Assembly: GCF_012843265.1 (NCBI RefSeq)
Contig: NZ_JABAIT010000021.1
Location: forward strand, 1 to 64,000
DNA length: 64,000 nt
Direction: 5' to 3'
Origin: Bacillus sp. DNRA2
Lineage (GTDB): Bacteria > Bacillota > Bacilli > Bacillales > Cytobacillaceae
Part shown: one piece after another, positions 35,878 through 44,390 of the stretch
How the letters are laid out: the number at the start of each line of letters is the position of its first letter
How positions within the stretch are numbered: position 1 is the first letter of the stretch
Notes under the pieces: model-generated
Told to the model about the DNA's origin: nothing
The model's input: the letters and a program-made list of their open reading frames with translations, nothing else
Database searches by the model: none
Made by a program: the position numbers and the translations under genes

Positions 35878-36111
35878 AAGAAATTCATTAAAAACGCTTA
35901 CAACAAATTCTTGATCAATTTTTTCCGAAGGGAAGGGAGATCCATAGTGGGTACAATCGTATGTCAAACTTGTGATATGACTATTGATCATTTTGAGGAT
36001 GAAAAAGTAACGGTTCTTTATGCGAAGTGTCAATGCTGCAACGAGGAAAAAAAGGAATCAAAAGAACATTAAATAAATGAAAAAAGCATGCAGAGGCATG
36101 CTTTTTCATTT
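35878..36111 (+). ncRNA. sr1: Dual-function small RNA SR1
   Basis: A short transcript of about 230 nt is predicted from promoter 35843-35871 to the terminator at 36081-36112. It encodes SR1P and lies between the pdh operon and speA, the location of SR1 in B. subtilis (205 nt). There SR1 base-pairs with ahrC mRNA and SR1P binds GapA. The antisense function was not tested here. Ends and length are predictions. Confidence 0.75.
35947..36072 (+). CDS. sr1P: SR1P, GapA-binding peptide
   Basis: A 41-aa peptide beginning MGTIVCQTCDMTIDHFEDEK, close to B. subtilis SR1P (39 aa), with CxxC and CQCC cysteine pairs. In B. subtilis SR1P binds glyceraldehyde-3-phosphate dehydrogenase GapA, which then stimulates RNase J1, encoded here at 24-25 kb. 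GTG start; AGGGAG lies 7 nt upstream. A longer open frame reaches back into the promoter and is not used. Confidence 0.88.
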   Translation: MGTIVCQTCDMTIDHFEDEKVTVLYAKCQCCNEEKKESKEH

Positions 36112-36112
36112 T
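36081..36112 (+). terminator. Terminator of SR1
   Basis: Perfect stem AAAAAGCATGC / GCATGCTTTTT, loop AGAG, followed by a T-rich tract. Confidence 0.95.
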
Positions 36113-36120
36113 TAATTATG

Positions 36121-36208
36121 CTGTATTAAAGCTAAGTGTTGGTTTTACGCAAGTTGATTGGAACGGAAATCAACCGGCCATTTTGCAGGCAAAAAATAGA
36201 AATAGGTA
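36121..36208 (+). repeat. Dispersed element, copy F (mini form) plus tail
   Basis: Plus orientation, just beyond the SR1 terminator. It keeps the left flank (TTAAAGCTAAGTGTTG...) and a 22-bp core 36153-36174 with arms GTTGATT and AATCAAC around GGAACGGA. The right flank differs from the long forms but is shared with copy G (GCCATTT...GCA, then AAAAATAGAAATAGGTA). Confidence 0.82.
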
Positions 36209-36224
36209 AATTAAAGCTTTTAAA

Positions 36225-36259
36225 AAATGAAAAAGGCCGAGAAAATACCTTTTCTCGGC
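36225..36259 (-). terminator. Terminator of speA
   Basis: Stem GCCGAGAAAA / TTTTCTCGGC, loop GGTA, then TTTTTCATTTTTT on the minus strand. Confidence 0.93.
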
Positions 36260-36291
36260 AATCTGTGGAGGTGACAAAGCACCTCCATTTT

Positions 36292-37761
36292 CTATTTTAT
36301 CGCACGATGTTCTTTGATTACTCTAACGTTTTTCAATTCATCATCTTCCGCACCTTGCACGGGCAAACCTGCATCGATGTTTTTCTGAATATATTCAATG
36401 TTTTCTTCTGTAATGATTTCACCCGGAATGAAAATGGGTATCCCAGGTGGGTAAACCATGACGAATTCAGCGATAATTCGACCTGCTGCTTGCTCCAATG
36501 GAATTGACTCGGTATCAGCATAAAAAGCATCACGAGGGGTCAATTGCAATAATGGGATTTCAGGAAGCAGGACTTTCGTATGAACCTTCTCAGCCTGATG
36601 ACTGAATTGTGATGCTAAATCTCTTAAAGCAGTAACGAGAATATTTGCTTCCGTATCTGTATCTCCAGGTGTGATGATGCAAAGGATATTGTATAAATCA
36701 GACATCTCCACTTCGATGTTATAATTTTCACGAAGCCATCTTTCCACGTCGTAACCGGTAATGCCTAAATCCTTTACTGATATGACCAATTTAGTTGGAT
36801 CATAACCAAACGCTGCCTTTGAGTTCAAGATTTCCTCGCCCATACAATGCAAGAATTCGATATCATTGACTCGGGTACGAATTGAATTTGCAATATTTAT
36901 TGCCTTTTCAACTAATTCTCTTCCTTCAGTTGCTAAACGTCTTCTAGCAACGTCTAACGATGCTAGGAGTAAGTAGGAAGTAGATGTAGTTGTTAACATG
37001 CTCAAGATACTTTGTACACGTTTTGCTGATACAAGTCCTTCACGCATATTTAAAATAGAGCTTTGGGTCATCGAGCCGCCAAGTTTATGGACACTTGTAG
37101 CAGCGATATCTGCGCCAGCCTGCATTGCTGAAAGCGGCATTTTTTCATGGAAATGAATATGAACGCCATGTGCTTCATCAACGAGTACTGGAACTTTGTA
37201 AGAATGTGCAATTTTTACGATTTTTTGTAAGTCGGCGGCAACTCCAAAGTAGGTTGGGTTAATAACCAAAACGCCTTTTGCATCAGGGTGTTGTTGCAGG
37301 GCATGTTCCACAGCTTCCGTGGTAATCCCATGTGAGATTCCTAAATATTTATCAATGACCGGACGAGTAAAAATCGGAATTGCTCCTGAAAAAACGATTG
37401 CCGACATAACTGATTTATGAACGTTACGCGGAACAATAATTTTCTCGCCAGGGCCACAAACACTCATAATCATTGCGATAATTGCACCACTTGTTCCTTG
37501 TACAGAAAAAAATGTATGATCAGCTCCAAAAGCGTCAGCAGCTAAATCTTGCGCTTGTTTAATGATGCCCTTGGGCGAATGAAGATCATCCAAAGGACCA
37601 ATATTTATCAAATCAATAGAAAGAGCATTATCCCCGATGAACTCACGGAATTTCGGGTCAATTCCCGCTCCCTTTTTATGACCAGGGATATGAAATTGGA
37701 CAGGATTCTTTTGGGCGTGTTTAACCAACCCATCAAATAACGGTGTATTGTATTGAGACAA
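36292..37761 (-). CDS. speA: Arginine decarboxylase SpeA
   Basis: A 489-aa fold-type I PLP enzyme of the Orn/Lys/Arg decarboxylase group, matching B. subtilis SpeA (490 aa), which makes agmatine for spermidine synthesis. PLP lysine in ATSVHKLGGSMTQSS, cofactor Asp/His in VDEAHGVHIHF; the C-terminal domain carries YPPGIPIFIPGE. TTG start with GAGGTGTGG upstream. It is convergent with SR1, as in B. subtilis. Confidence 0.93.
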   Translation of the reverse strand: MSQYNTPLFDGLVKHAQKNPVQFHIPGHKKGAGIDPKFREFIGDNALSIDLINIGPLDDLHSPKGIIKQAQDLAADAFGADHTFFSVQGTSGAIIAMIMSVCGPGEKIIVPRNVHKSVMSAIVFSGAIPIFTRPVIDKYLGISHGITTEAVEHALQQHPDAKGVLVINPTYFGVAADLQKIVKIAHSYKVPVLVDEAHGVHIHFHEKMPLSAMQAGADIAATSVHKLGGSMTQSSILNMREGLVSAKRVQSILSMLTTTSTSYLLLASLDVARRRLATEGRELVEKAINIANSIRTRVNDIEFLHCMGEEILNSKAAFGYDPTKLVISVKDLGITGYDVERWLRENYNIEVEMSDLYNILCIITPGDTDTEANILVTALRDLASQFSHQAEKVHTKVLLPEIPLLQLTPRDAFYADTESIPLEQAAGRIIAEFVMVYPPGIPIFIPGEIITEENIEYIQKNIDAGLPVQGAEDDELKNVRVIKEHRAIK

Positions 37762-37967
37762 CTTTTTCCCACACCTCTTTACTTATTAATAATGTTCATT
37801 TATACATAAAACAAAAGAATTATAGCACCTTTCATACCCTTTGCATAGTGATAAATTTTTTATTTTCTCAAGAACTTTCTAACAATTATTCTTTGAAAAA
37901 AACAGGATTCTTACCCAATGAAGGAGAACATTTATCATTTAAAGAAAATTTGTTAGGGAGTGTGTAA

Positions 37968-38930
37968 ATGATGAATTTTAAAACGAGAGTTACAGACCTA
38001 TTAAATATCGATTATCCGATTATTCAGGGAGGACTGGCTTATCTTGCTTATTCAGATTTAGCTGCTGCTGTCTCAAATGCTGGAGGCTTAGGGCAAATTA
38101 CAGCAATGTCATTAAATACTCCTGAAGAATTGCGTGCTGAAATTAGAAAAGTGCGGGAATTAACTGCAAAACCATTTGGTGTCAATTTTGCGATTGGCCA
38201 GCATGGCAGACCGTTTTCTCACATGCTTGAGGTTGCGATTGAAGAAAATGTACCAGTTGTTTCGATGACTGGAGGTAATCCTGCTCCTATTTTTGAACAA
38301 CTAAAAGGCACTGATATTAAAAAATTGGTTCTGGTTGCCGCAAAGCGTCAGGCTCAAAAAGCAGAAGAACTTGGTGCTGATGCCGTAATGGTTGTTGGTC
38401 AAGAGGGTGGAGGTCACCTTGGACGAGATGATCTTGGAACATTTGTGTTAATTCCACAGGTTGTCGATTCTGTGAGTATCCCTGTCATTGCTTCGGGCGG
38501 AATTGGTGATGGAAGAGGCTTACTGGCGGCATTGGCGCTCGGCGCAGAGGGTATTGAAATGGGGACAAGATTTATCGCTACAAAAGAGTGTGTTCACGCA
38601 TCTGAAGCATATAAACAAGCACTCATTGAAGGTACTGAAGCTGATACGGTAGTGATCAAGCGCTCAATCGGTGCACCGGCGCGGGCTTTGGCTAATTCAT
38701 GGACTGATAAAATTTTAGAATTAGAGCGGGAAGCTGTTGGTTACGATGGTTTAAAGGCTTATATTAGTGGAACGGCAAATAAAAGATATATATATGATGG
38801 AAATGTAACCGAGGGCTTTGCGTGGGCCGGTCAAGTCACTGGCTTGATTAAAGATGTCCCTACGGTCGAAGAACTTATTTCAAGAATGGTCCGTGACGTG
38901 GAGAATATTACATCCAGATGGGTAAAATAG
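37968..38930 (+). CDS. NPD-family FMN enzyme (nitronate monooxygenase/FabK-like)
   Basis: A 320-aa FMN-dependent TIM-barrel enzyme. DYPIIQGGLAYLAYSDLAAAVSNAGGLGQI at the N terminus, VVGQEGGGHLGRDDLG in the middle, and the phosphate-binding IASGGIGDGRGLLAALALGA are family hallmarks. Members are nitronate monooxygenases or enoyl-ACP reductases (FabK). Without fab neighbours, nitronate monooxygenase is more likely. AGGGAGTGTGTAA precedes two consecutive ATG codons. yktA follows after 33 bp, probably in the same transcript. Confidence 0.85.
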   Translation: MMNFKTRVTDLLNIDYPIIQGGLAYLAYSDLAAAVSNAGGLGQITAMSLNTPEELRAEIRKVRELTAKPFGVNFAIGQHGRPFSHMLEVAIEENVPVVSMTGGNPAPIFEQLKGTDIKKLVLVAAKRQAQKAEELGADAVMVVGQEGGGHLGRDDLGTFVLIPQVVDSVSIPVIASGGIGDGRGLLAALALGAEGIEMGTRFIATKECVHASEAYKQALIEGTEADTVVIKRSIGAPARALANSWTDKILELEREAVGYDGLKAYISGTANKRYIYDGNVTEGFAWAGQVTGLIKDVPTVEELISRMVRDVENITSRWVK

Positions 38931-38963
38931 TAAAAAACTTTCATAAATTTAAGGGAAGTGAAT

Positions 38964-39236
38964 ATGATGGAATACCAATACCCAATTGTTCCAGACTGGT
39001 CAACTGAAGAAATAATTGATGTGATCAAATTTTTTGAATGTGTAGAAAAAGGGTATGAATCCGGAGTTGATCGAGATGAACTAATGAAGCAATACCGACG
39101 CTTCAAAGATATCGTGCCTAGTAAATCGGAAGAGAAGAAAATATTTGACCAATTTGCTGAGACGAGTGGTTACTCATCCTATTTAATTATTAAAAAAAGT
39201 AAAGAATCTAATGACATGAAAATGATTAAAATGTAA
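38964..39236 (+). CDS. yktA: UPF0223 family protein YktA
   Basis: A 90-aa helical protein of family UPF0223: [40 protein letters not shown] and [11 protein letters not shown] match B. subtilis YktA. Function unknown. Two adjacent ATG codons (38964, 38967) follow AAGGGAAGTGAAT; the second may be the true start. It ends before a long hairpin shared with convergent yktB. Confidence 0.88.
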   Translation: MMEYQYPIVPDWSTEEIIDVIKFFECVEKGYESGVDRDELMKQYRRFKDIVPSKSEEKKIFDQFAETSGYSSYLIIKKSKESNDMKMIKM

Positions 39237-39245
39237 TAGGATAAA

Positions 39246-39301
39246 TATAAGCCACAAGGGCCCCTTCCCGAATCATCGGTTGGAGACCCTTATGGCTTAT
39301 C
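39246..39301. terminator. Long hairpin between yktA and yktB
   Basis: ATAAGCCA / TGGCTTAT plus AAGGG / CCCTT with one mismatch, and a loop of about 26 nt. No long T-run; probable bidirectional terminator by position. Confidence 0.55.
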
Positions 39302-39931
39302 TTAAAAGGAACTAAGTTTGTATAAAGGAATCAGTTTTTCAAAAACAAATTCAAATTGTTTTAGCAAAGCCTCGGGACTCATCTTTACCGCATTAGAACG
39401 TGGAATTTGATATCCACATAGAATCTCCGCTTTTTTAACCTTATGTAGGCGTTCAAACATCATAAGAAGTTGGTCAGAATTCAATTGATGATGCGGGCTT
39501 GCCTCCGGCTGTGTGTGGTCCATCGACCAAACGAAGTCTTTCGGGATAATTGTTTGAATGGAGTCGAGCTGATTGATGAGTTTTTCACCTATTCCCTCTT
39601 TAAGTGGACATTCATAAATGACTGCAAACCAGATAAATAAATGACTTTCCCAAAGTCCAATTTGGAAATGGGGAAGCATTTTGTAACCTCGTGAATTGTT
39701 CGCAAATGCAACCCATGTATCATTGGGAGGGTTTTTTGTCCTCCGAGCGTGTTTAGCGACGTGAGGGAACATTTCTTGGCCGGTTAATGTGGCTAAGCTC
39801 GGCGCAAAGTGGTTCCCTAACCACTCAAGCTTTGGGCGGACGGTCTGAATTAATACTTCCATCCGTTGTTCTAAGCCTTCTATTTTAAAAAGGTCAAAAT
39901 CTTCATTGGTAAAACCTGAAAACGACGACAT
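39302..39931 (-). CDS. yktB: UPF0637/DUF1054 protein YktB
   Basis: A 209-aa soluble protein matching YktB (212 aa): FDLFKIEGLEQRMEVLIQTV, the motif FPHVAKHARRTKNPPNDTWVA and PHFQIGLW. Crystal structures exist for the family but no activity is established. GCAGGAGGTTAAGTC precedes the ATG. Confidence 0.9.
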   Translation of the reverse strand: MSSFSGFTNEDFDLFKIEGLEQRMEVLIQTVRPKLEWLGNHFAPSLATLTGQEMFPHVAKHARRTKNPPNDTWVAFANNSRGYKMLPHFQIGLWESHLFIWFAVIYECPLKEGIGEKLINQLDSIQTIIPKDFVWSMDHTQPEASPHHQLNSDQLLMMFERLHKVKKAEILCGYQIPRSNAVKMSPEALLKQFEFVFEKLIPLYKLSSF

Positions 39932-40120
39932 GACTTAACCTCCTGCAGAATTTGTAAAACATTGTAACACACCTATTTGAGAACATGAAATTTGGTGCTT
40001 ACTGTTGGAAAATATTTTCCCTACTAGGTTTCAGCACATATTTGTTGCATCAAAAGCAATTACCTCATATTATAATATTAAAAATAGTCAGAAAATTAAA
40101 TTTATTTTAGAAGGGAGTTT

Positions 40121-40321
40121 ATGCTATTGAAACAATTAGTAAATTCTAATCGTAAAAAATCTATTCTTAATGAAAGAGCTGCCGTACTTAGATTGGAATT
40201 AGATTATGAGCTAGCCACGCTTTTTGAGGCAATGGGTGAGAAGAATGATGCAAAACAAAAAGACTGCAAACAAAAGTTAGAAAGAATCAGAAATGAACTA
40301 ATTAGATTAAAAGTGCTCTAA
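40121..40321 (+). CDS. ykzI: Small helical protein YkzI-like
   Basis: A 66-aa charged helical protein (LNERAAVLRLELDYELATLFE, then LERIRNELIRLKVL), probably a helical hairpin. The position between yktB and suhB is that of ykzI (63 aa) in B. subtilis; the symbol rests mainly on synteny. AAGGGAG lies only 3 nt before the ATG but 9 nt before an in-frame TTG two codons later, which may be the true start. Confidence 0.7.
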   Translation: MLLKQLVNSNRKKSILNERAAVLRLELDYELATLFEAMGEKNDAKQKDCKQKLERIRNELIRLKVL

Positions 40322-40367
40322 TTCAGCAGTAAATTTTTAAAGACACCAAAGGAGTAAGGAATAAAAA

Positions 40368-40403
40368 ATGGATGTCAATTTAAGTACAATAGTGACCTTA
40401 TAA
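40368..40403 (+). CDS. Putative 11-aa peptide before a terminator
   Basis: ATG MDVNLSTIVTL TAA, preceded by AAAGGAGTAAGGAATAAAA and followed directly by a terminator stem that starts at the stop codon. The Shine-Dalgarno is strong. Could be a decayed gene end, a translated tiny ORF or chance. Confidence 0.3.
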   Translation: MDVNLSTIVTL

Positions 40404-40437
40404 AAACGAACTCCAAATTAAAAACTGGGGTTCGTTT
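40404..40437 (+). terminator. Terminator after ykzI
   Basis: Stem AAACGAACTCCA / TGGGGTTCGTTT with one G-U pair, 10-nt loop, then ATTATTAT. Confidence 0.8.
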
Positions 40438-40512
40438 ATTATTATCATTCAAAAGGACAAACAGGAGCTAAAAACAAGATTGAATATGTCTTACAGTGGT
40501 AAGTGCAATTGT

Positions 40513-40551
40513 TTGAAACCATCTGAAGTGTAATAGTATAATTTATACTAT
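40513..40551 (+). promoter_or_regulatory. suhB promoter overlapped by a 19-bp palindrome
   Basis: TTGAAA (40513-40518), 18-bp spacer, TATAAT (40537-40542). A perfect inverted repeat ATAGTATAA-T-TTATACTAT (40533-40551) covers the -10 and the start site. It looks like an operator for a dimeric repressor. Confidence 0.65.
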
Positions 40552-40592
40552 CTTGAATAATCTGGAAAAAAGCCCTGGTAGGAGGAGAAAGC

Positions 40593-41393
40593 ATGACAAA
40601 TTGGCAGGAAATAGATACATATGCAAAGCAATGGATAAAAGAGGCTGGTGCAAAAATTAGGGCTTCTTTTTCAGAAACATTAAACATTCAAACTAAATCA
40701 AATCCGAATGATCTTGTAACGAATATAGATAAGGAAATAGAACAATTTTTCATTGGAAAAATAAAAACAACGTTCCCACTACATACCGTCCTTGGAGAAG
40801 AAGGTTTAGATGAATCACCTGCAGAATTTGCTGGAATTGTCTGGATTATCGATCCTATCGATGGAACAATGAATTTTGTTCATCAACAGCGTAATTTTGC
40901 CATTTCGATTGGTATTTATGAGCGTGGCATCGGTCAAATTGGTTTAATCTATGATGTAGTTCATGACGAGCTCTACCATGCGCAAAAGGGCAAAGGAGCA
41001 TATTTAAATGAGATACCGCTCGGAATTTTAGCAGAGGTTAAGGTCAATGAAGCGATTATTGGTGTAAATGCATCTTGGGCTATCGAAAATCCTCGAATTG
41101 ATTCACAAATTTTAGCAGCTTTGGTGCGAGATGCTCGCGCGACAAGATCACTTGGCTCGGCAGCTCTCGAAATTGCTTATGTTGTTTCGGGGAGAATCGA
41201 TGCCTACATCTCATTAAGACTATCCCCTTGGGACTTCGCTGCTGGAAAAGTGCTTCTGGAAGAGGTTGGTGGTATAGCTACAACATTAAGAGGTGAACCA
41301 TTAAAGTTATTGGGAGAAAATACCGTCCTTGTATCTAAACCTAGGCTTTATAGGGAATTATTGGAAAAATACTTAATGAATGGTAATTGGTAA
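40593..41393 (+). CDS. suhB: Inositol-1-monophosphatase family protein SuhB (YktC)
   Basis: A 266-aa Mg2+-dependent, lithium-sensitive-type phosphatase. Metal-binding motifs LGEEGLDE, IDPIDGTMNFVHQ and the C-terminal SPWDFAAGKVLLEEVGG are present. Likely substrates are inositol-1-phosphate or similar sugar and nucleotide monophosphates. TAGGAGGAGAAAGC precedes the ATG. Single gene with its own promoter and terminator. Confidence 0.93.
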   Translation: MTNWQEIDTYAKQWIKEAGAKIRASFSETLNIQTKSNPNDLVTNIDKEIEQFFIGKIKTTFPLHTVLGEEGLDESPAEFAGIVWIIDPIDGTMNFVHQQRNFAISIGIYERGIGQIGLIYDVVHDELYHAQKGKGAYLNEIPLGILAEVKVNEAIIGVNASWAIENPRIDSQILAALVRDARATRSLGSAALEIAYVVSGRIDAYISLRLSPWDFAAGKVLLEEVGGIATTLRGEPLKLLGENTVLVSKPRLYRELLEKYLMNGNW

Positions 41394-41407
41394 AGTAGTC
41401 ATCCCAT

Positions 41408-41437
41408 AAAAAAAATCCCTGAATTCAGGGATTTTTT
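41408..41437. terminator. Bidirectional terminator of suhB and ylaF
   Basis: Stem AAAAATCCCTG / CAGGGATTTTT, loop AATT; T-runs on both strands. Confidence 0.92.
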
Positions 41438-41440
41438 AGG

Positions 41441-41623
41441 TTAACTATGTTGCTCTTTTAATAATTTCTTTTTCATTGAAAAACCTAATCCAAAAGATGC
41501 GATGGTTGCGATGGTGCAGCCTACAATCCCCAAGATGCTTCTTTCTGCCACCGCAATTCCGATTCCAGCAATACATGCTGCGGTAACAATTGCGAATAAT
41601 AAAAATAACCACTTAATGTTCAT
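41441..41623 (-). CDS. ylaF: YlaF-type small membrane protein
   Basis: A 60-aa protein with two membrane segments (WLFLLFAIVTAACIAGIGIAV and ILGIVGCTIATIASFGLGF) and a basic C terminus; its size and its position beside typA match B. subtilis YlaF (62 aa). Function unknown. ATG 41623 is preferred because AAAGGGG lies immediately before an upstream ATG. Divergent from typA. Confidence 0.82.
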   Translation of the reverse strand: MNIKWLFLLFAIVTAACIAGIGIAVAERSILGIVGCTIATIASFGLGFSMKKKLLKEQHS

Positions 41624-41713
41624 GACCATACCCCTTTATTAAATTCCTTTTGCCGTAAAAAATAAGATATTAAATATTGTACTACAAAATCATTATTGGT
41701 TTCTATTTATTTG

Positions 41714-41722
41714 TGTTATAAT
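41714..41722 (+). promoter_or_regulatory. Extended -10 promoter of typA
   Basis: TGTTATAAT (TGn plus TATAAT) about 54 bp before the typA start; no strong -35, as often with an extended -10. Confidence 0.55.
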
Positions 41723-41775
41723 ATTTCAGTTATGTAGACATAAGGGGTTTCACGAAAATATGAGGAGTGAATTTT

Positions 41776-43620
41776 TTGAAATTAAGAAATGATATACGCA
41801 ATATTGCCATTATTGCTCACGTTGACCACGGGAAAACAACCCTAGTTGATCAGCTTTTAAAACAAGCAGGAACGTTCCGTTCGAATGAACATGTTGAAGA
41901 GCGAGCAATGGATTCAAATGATCTTGAGAGAGAACGTGGAATTACCATCTTAGCTAAAAATACTGCCATTCAATATAAAGACACAAGAATCAATATTCTC
42001 GATACACCTGGACACGCTGACTTTGGCGGAGAAGTTGAGCGGATCATGAAAATGGTTGATGGTGTATTACTAGTCGTAGATGCATACGAAGGGTGTATGC
42101 CACAAACACGGTTTGTATTGAAAAAAGCATTAGAACAAAATCTTACCCCGATTGTTGTTGTTAATAAAATTGACCGTGATTTCGCTAGACCAGAAGAAGT
42201 CATTGACGAAGTATTAGATTTATTTATCGAACTTGAAGCAAACGAGGACCAGCTTGATTTCCCAGTCATCTATGCTTCAGCTATTAATGGAACAGCAAGT
42301 GTTGACCCTGACCCAGCAAATCAAGACGAGAACATGCAATGCTTATACGATGCGGTTATCGAACACATTCCAGCTCCGGTTGATAACAGTGAAGAACCTT
42401 TGCAATTCCAGGTAGCATTGTTAGATTATAATGATTATGTGGGAAGAATCGGGATTGGTCGCGTATTCCGAGGAACGATTAATGTCGGACAACAAGTAGC
42501 ACTAATGAAGCTTGATGGCTCAATCAAACAATTCCGTGTAACAAAAATCTTTGGTTTCTTTGGTTTAAAGCGTCAAGAAATTCAAGAAGCTAAAGCGGGC
42601 GACCTTATTGCGTTATCCGGCATGGAAGACATCAATGTTGGTGAAACGGTTTGTCCAATCGAACACCAGGAAGCACTCCCAGTACTTCGCATTGATGAAC
42701 CTACCTTACAAATGACTTTTGTTGTAAACAATAGCCCATTTGCTGGTAAAGAAGGTAAATTCATCACTTCAAGAAAAATTGAAGAAAGATTACGCGCGCA
42801 ATTACAAACGGATGTCAGTCTCCGTGTTGAAAATACCGATTCACCAGATGCATGGATTGTATCAGGTCGTGGCGAACTGCATCTTTCTATATTAATAGAA
42901 AATATGCGACGTGAAGGCTATGAGCTTCAAGTATCTAAACCAGAAGTTATTGTGCGTGAAATCGATGGAGTTCGCTGTGAGCCAATCGAGCGTGTTCAAA
43001 TTGATGTGCCAGAAGAGCATACTGGTTCTGTTATGGAATCAATTGGAGCTCGTAAAGGCGAAATGCTCGATATGATCAATAACGGATCAGGACAAGTTCG
43101 CTTAATCTTTAATGTACCTGCTCGTGGTTTAATTGGATATACGACTGAGTTTTTAACCTTAACTCGTGGCTATGGCATTATTAACCATACATTTGATAGC
43201 TATCAACCAATGCAGCCTGGTCAGGTTGGTGGAAGACGCCAGGGTGTTCTTGTATCAATGGAATCCGGAAAAGCATCAACATATGGTATTATGCAAGTAG
43301 AGGATCGAGGAACAATCTTTGTTGAACCAGGTACTGAAATTTATGAAGGTATGATTGTTGGTGAGCATACTAGAGAAAATGATATTACCGTTAATATTGT
43401 TAAAGTAAAACACGCAACCAATATTCGTTCTGCCAACAAAGATCAAACATCAGTGATTAAAAAGCCACGAATCATGACGCTTGAAGAATCTTTAGAGTAT
43501 TTAAATGATGACGAGTATTGTGAGGTAACACCAGAATCAATTCGTTTGCGTAAGAAAATTTTAGATAAGAACGAACGTGAGAAATCGGCGAAGAAGAAGA
43601 AAATGGCTGAGTTAAGCTAA
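41776..43620 (+). CDS. typA: Ribosome-associated GTPase TypA/BipA
   Basis: A 614-aa translational GTPase of the EF-G group. G1 is AHVDHGKTT, G2 GITI, G3 DTPGH, G4 NKID; domains II, III and V and the TypA-specific C-terminal domain follow. It acts on ribosome assembly and stress or cold adaptation. TTG start at 41776 after GAGGAGTGAATTTT: B. subtilis TypA begins MKLRND in the same way. ylaH follows after 21 bp. Confidence 0.96.
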   Translation: MKLRNDIRNIAIIAHVDHGKTTLVDQLLKQAGTFRSNEHVEERAMDSNDLERERGITILAKNTAIQYKDTRINILDTPGHADFGGEVERIMKMVDGVLLVVDAYEGCMPQTRFVLKKALEQNLTPIVVVNKIDRDFARPEEVIDEVLDLFIELEANEDQLDFPVIYASAINGTASVDPDPANQDENMQCLYDAVIEHIPAPVDNSEEPLQFQVALLDYNDYVGRIGIGRVFRGTINVGQQVALMKLDGSIKQFRVTKIFGFFGLKRQEIQEAKAGDLIALSGMEDINVGETVCPIEHQEALPVLRIDEPTLQMTFVVNNSPFAGKEGKFITSRKIEERLRAQLQTDVSLRVENTDSPDAWIVSGRGELHLSILIENMRREGYELQVSKPEVIVREIDGVRCEPIERVQIDVPEEHTGSVMESIGARKGEMLDMINNGSGQVRLIFNVPARGLIGYTTEFLTLTRGYGIINHTFDSYQPMQPGQVGGRRQGVLVSMESGKASTYGIMQVEDRGTIFVEPGTEIYEGMIVGEHTRENDITVNIVKVKHATNIRSANKDQTSVIKKPRIMTLEESLEYLNDDEYCEVTPESIRLRKKILDKNEREKSAKKKKMAELS

Positions 43621-43641
43621 CTTTAAGGGAGAGTGACCGGA

Positions 43642-43965
43642 ATGCCAGAAATGGATGTAGCAGAGAGTTTATCATTTTTTGCAGCCCTGTTTCAGCTTGA
43701 TAAAAATCCGGGGGTTGGCACACCGCTTTTATATTTGACAATTGTTGCTTTATGTATCTTGGTTTATAAATTGGGATTTGCAAAGCCGTTGTCACTGGGT
43801 AAATCAATCATCATTTACTTATTTTTATTCTTAGGCTGTACAGTTCTCACATTCTTGGCAATCTTTTTACCGATAACAGAAGGGTTGCTTGTTGCAGCTC
43901 TTATTCTTATTATTTATAAAATCCGTCTCTATAACCAAAAGAAACAGGATGCCAAGCTTGGTTAG
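43642..43965 (+). CDS. ylaH: YlaH-like membrane protein
   Basis: A 107-aa protein with three hydrophobic segments ([53 protein letters not shown]). Its length and position after typA match YlaH (105 aa). Function unknown. GGGAGAGTGACCGGA precedes the ATG at 43642. Probably co-transcribed with typA and the next ORF, 15 bp downstream. Confidence 0.85.
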   Translation: MPEMDVAESLSFFAALFQLDKNPGVGTPLLYLTIVALCILVYKLGFAKPLSLGKSIIIYLFLFLGCTVLTFLAIFLPITEGLLVAALILIIYKIRLYNQKKQDAKLG

Positions 43966-43980
43966 TTTGGGGGATGCAAT

Positions 43981-44271
43981 GTGAAGTCTTTACAGGATGC
44001 TTTATATAATTGGTTATCGATAAAAGTAGTGAGTGATGCAAGACCACTTGATCTTTCAGCTGTTGAAACAACTGAGCTGTTTGCAGCTATTTTGAAGGAC
44101 GAACATGGCCTATCTGATGTCCAGGTTGAAAAGGATAATGAAAGATGGTATTTTGTCCATTACATGAAGGATGGAGAAGCGCAATCGATGAGATTTCCGA
44201 TTGACTTGATTGAGGTTATGCTAAACCAAATCGAAGCCGAACCAGATAAATTCAAGATTTTTCCTGAATGA
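43981..44271 (+). CDS. Hypothetical protein (96 aa) in the typA-ylaH unit
   Basis: An acidic soluble protein, 96 aa, not recognised. LYNWLSIKVVSDARPLDLSAVETTELF is followed by an alpha/beta-like pattern. GTG start behind GGGGGATGCAAT. The gene is 15 bp after ylaH and is followed by a strong terminator, so it closes the typA unit. B. subtilis has ylaI (zinc protein) at this position; here ylaI is convergent further on. Confidence 0.68.
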   Translation: MKSLQDALYNWLSIKVVSDARPLDLSAVETTELFAAILKDEHGLSDVQVEKDNERWYFVHYMKDGEAQSMRFPIDLIEVMLNQIEAEPDKFKIFPE

Positions 44272-44280
44272 TAAAAAGAT

Positions 44281-44350
44281 GCAAGGTTATAACCTTGCGC
44301 CTCAGACTGTAGCCAAACTCGCTGGATGCGAGTTTGGCTACAGTTTTTTT
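44281..44350 (+). terminator. Palindrome and strong terminator of the typA unit
   Basis: An 18-bp perfect palindrome GCAAGGTT-AT-AACCTTGC (44281-44298) is followed by a 16-bp perfect stem CTGTAGCCAAACTCGC / GCGAGTTTGGCTACAG (44307-44343), loop TGGAT, and seven T. Confidence 0.95.
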
Positions 44351-44390
44351 CTATATATGGGAACTGTTGATTCTTATGAGTTTTGCGAAT

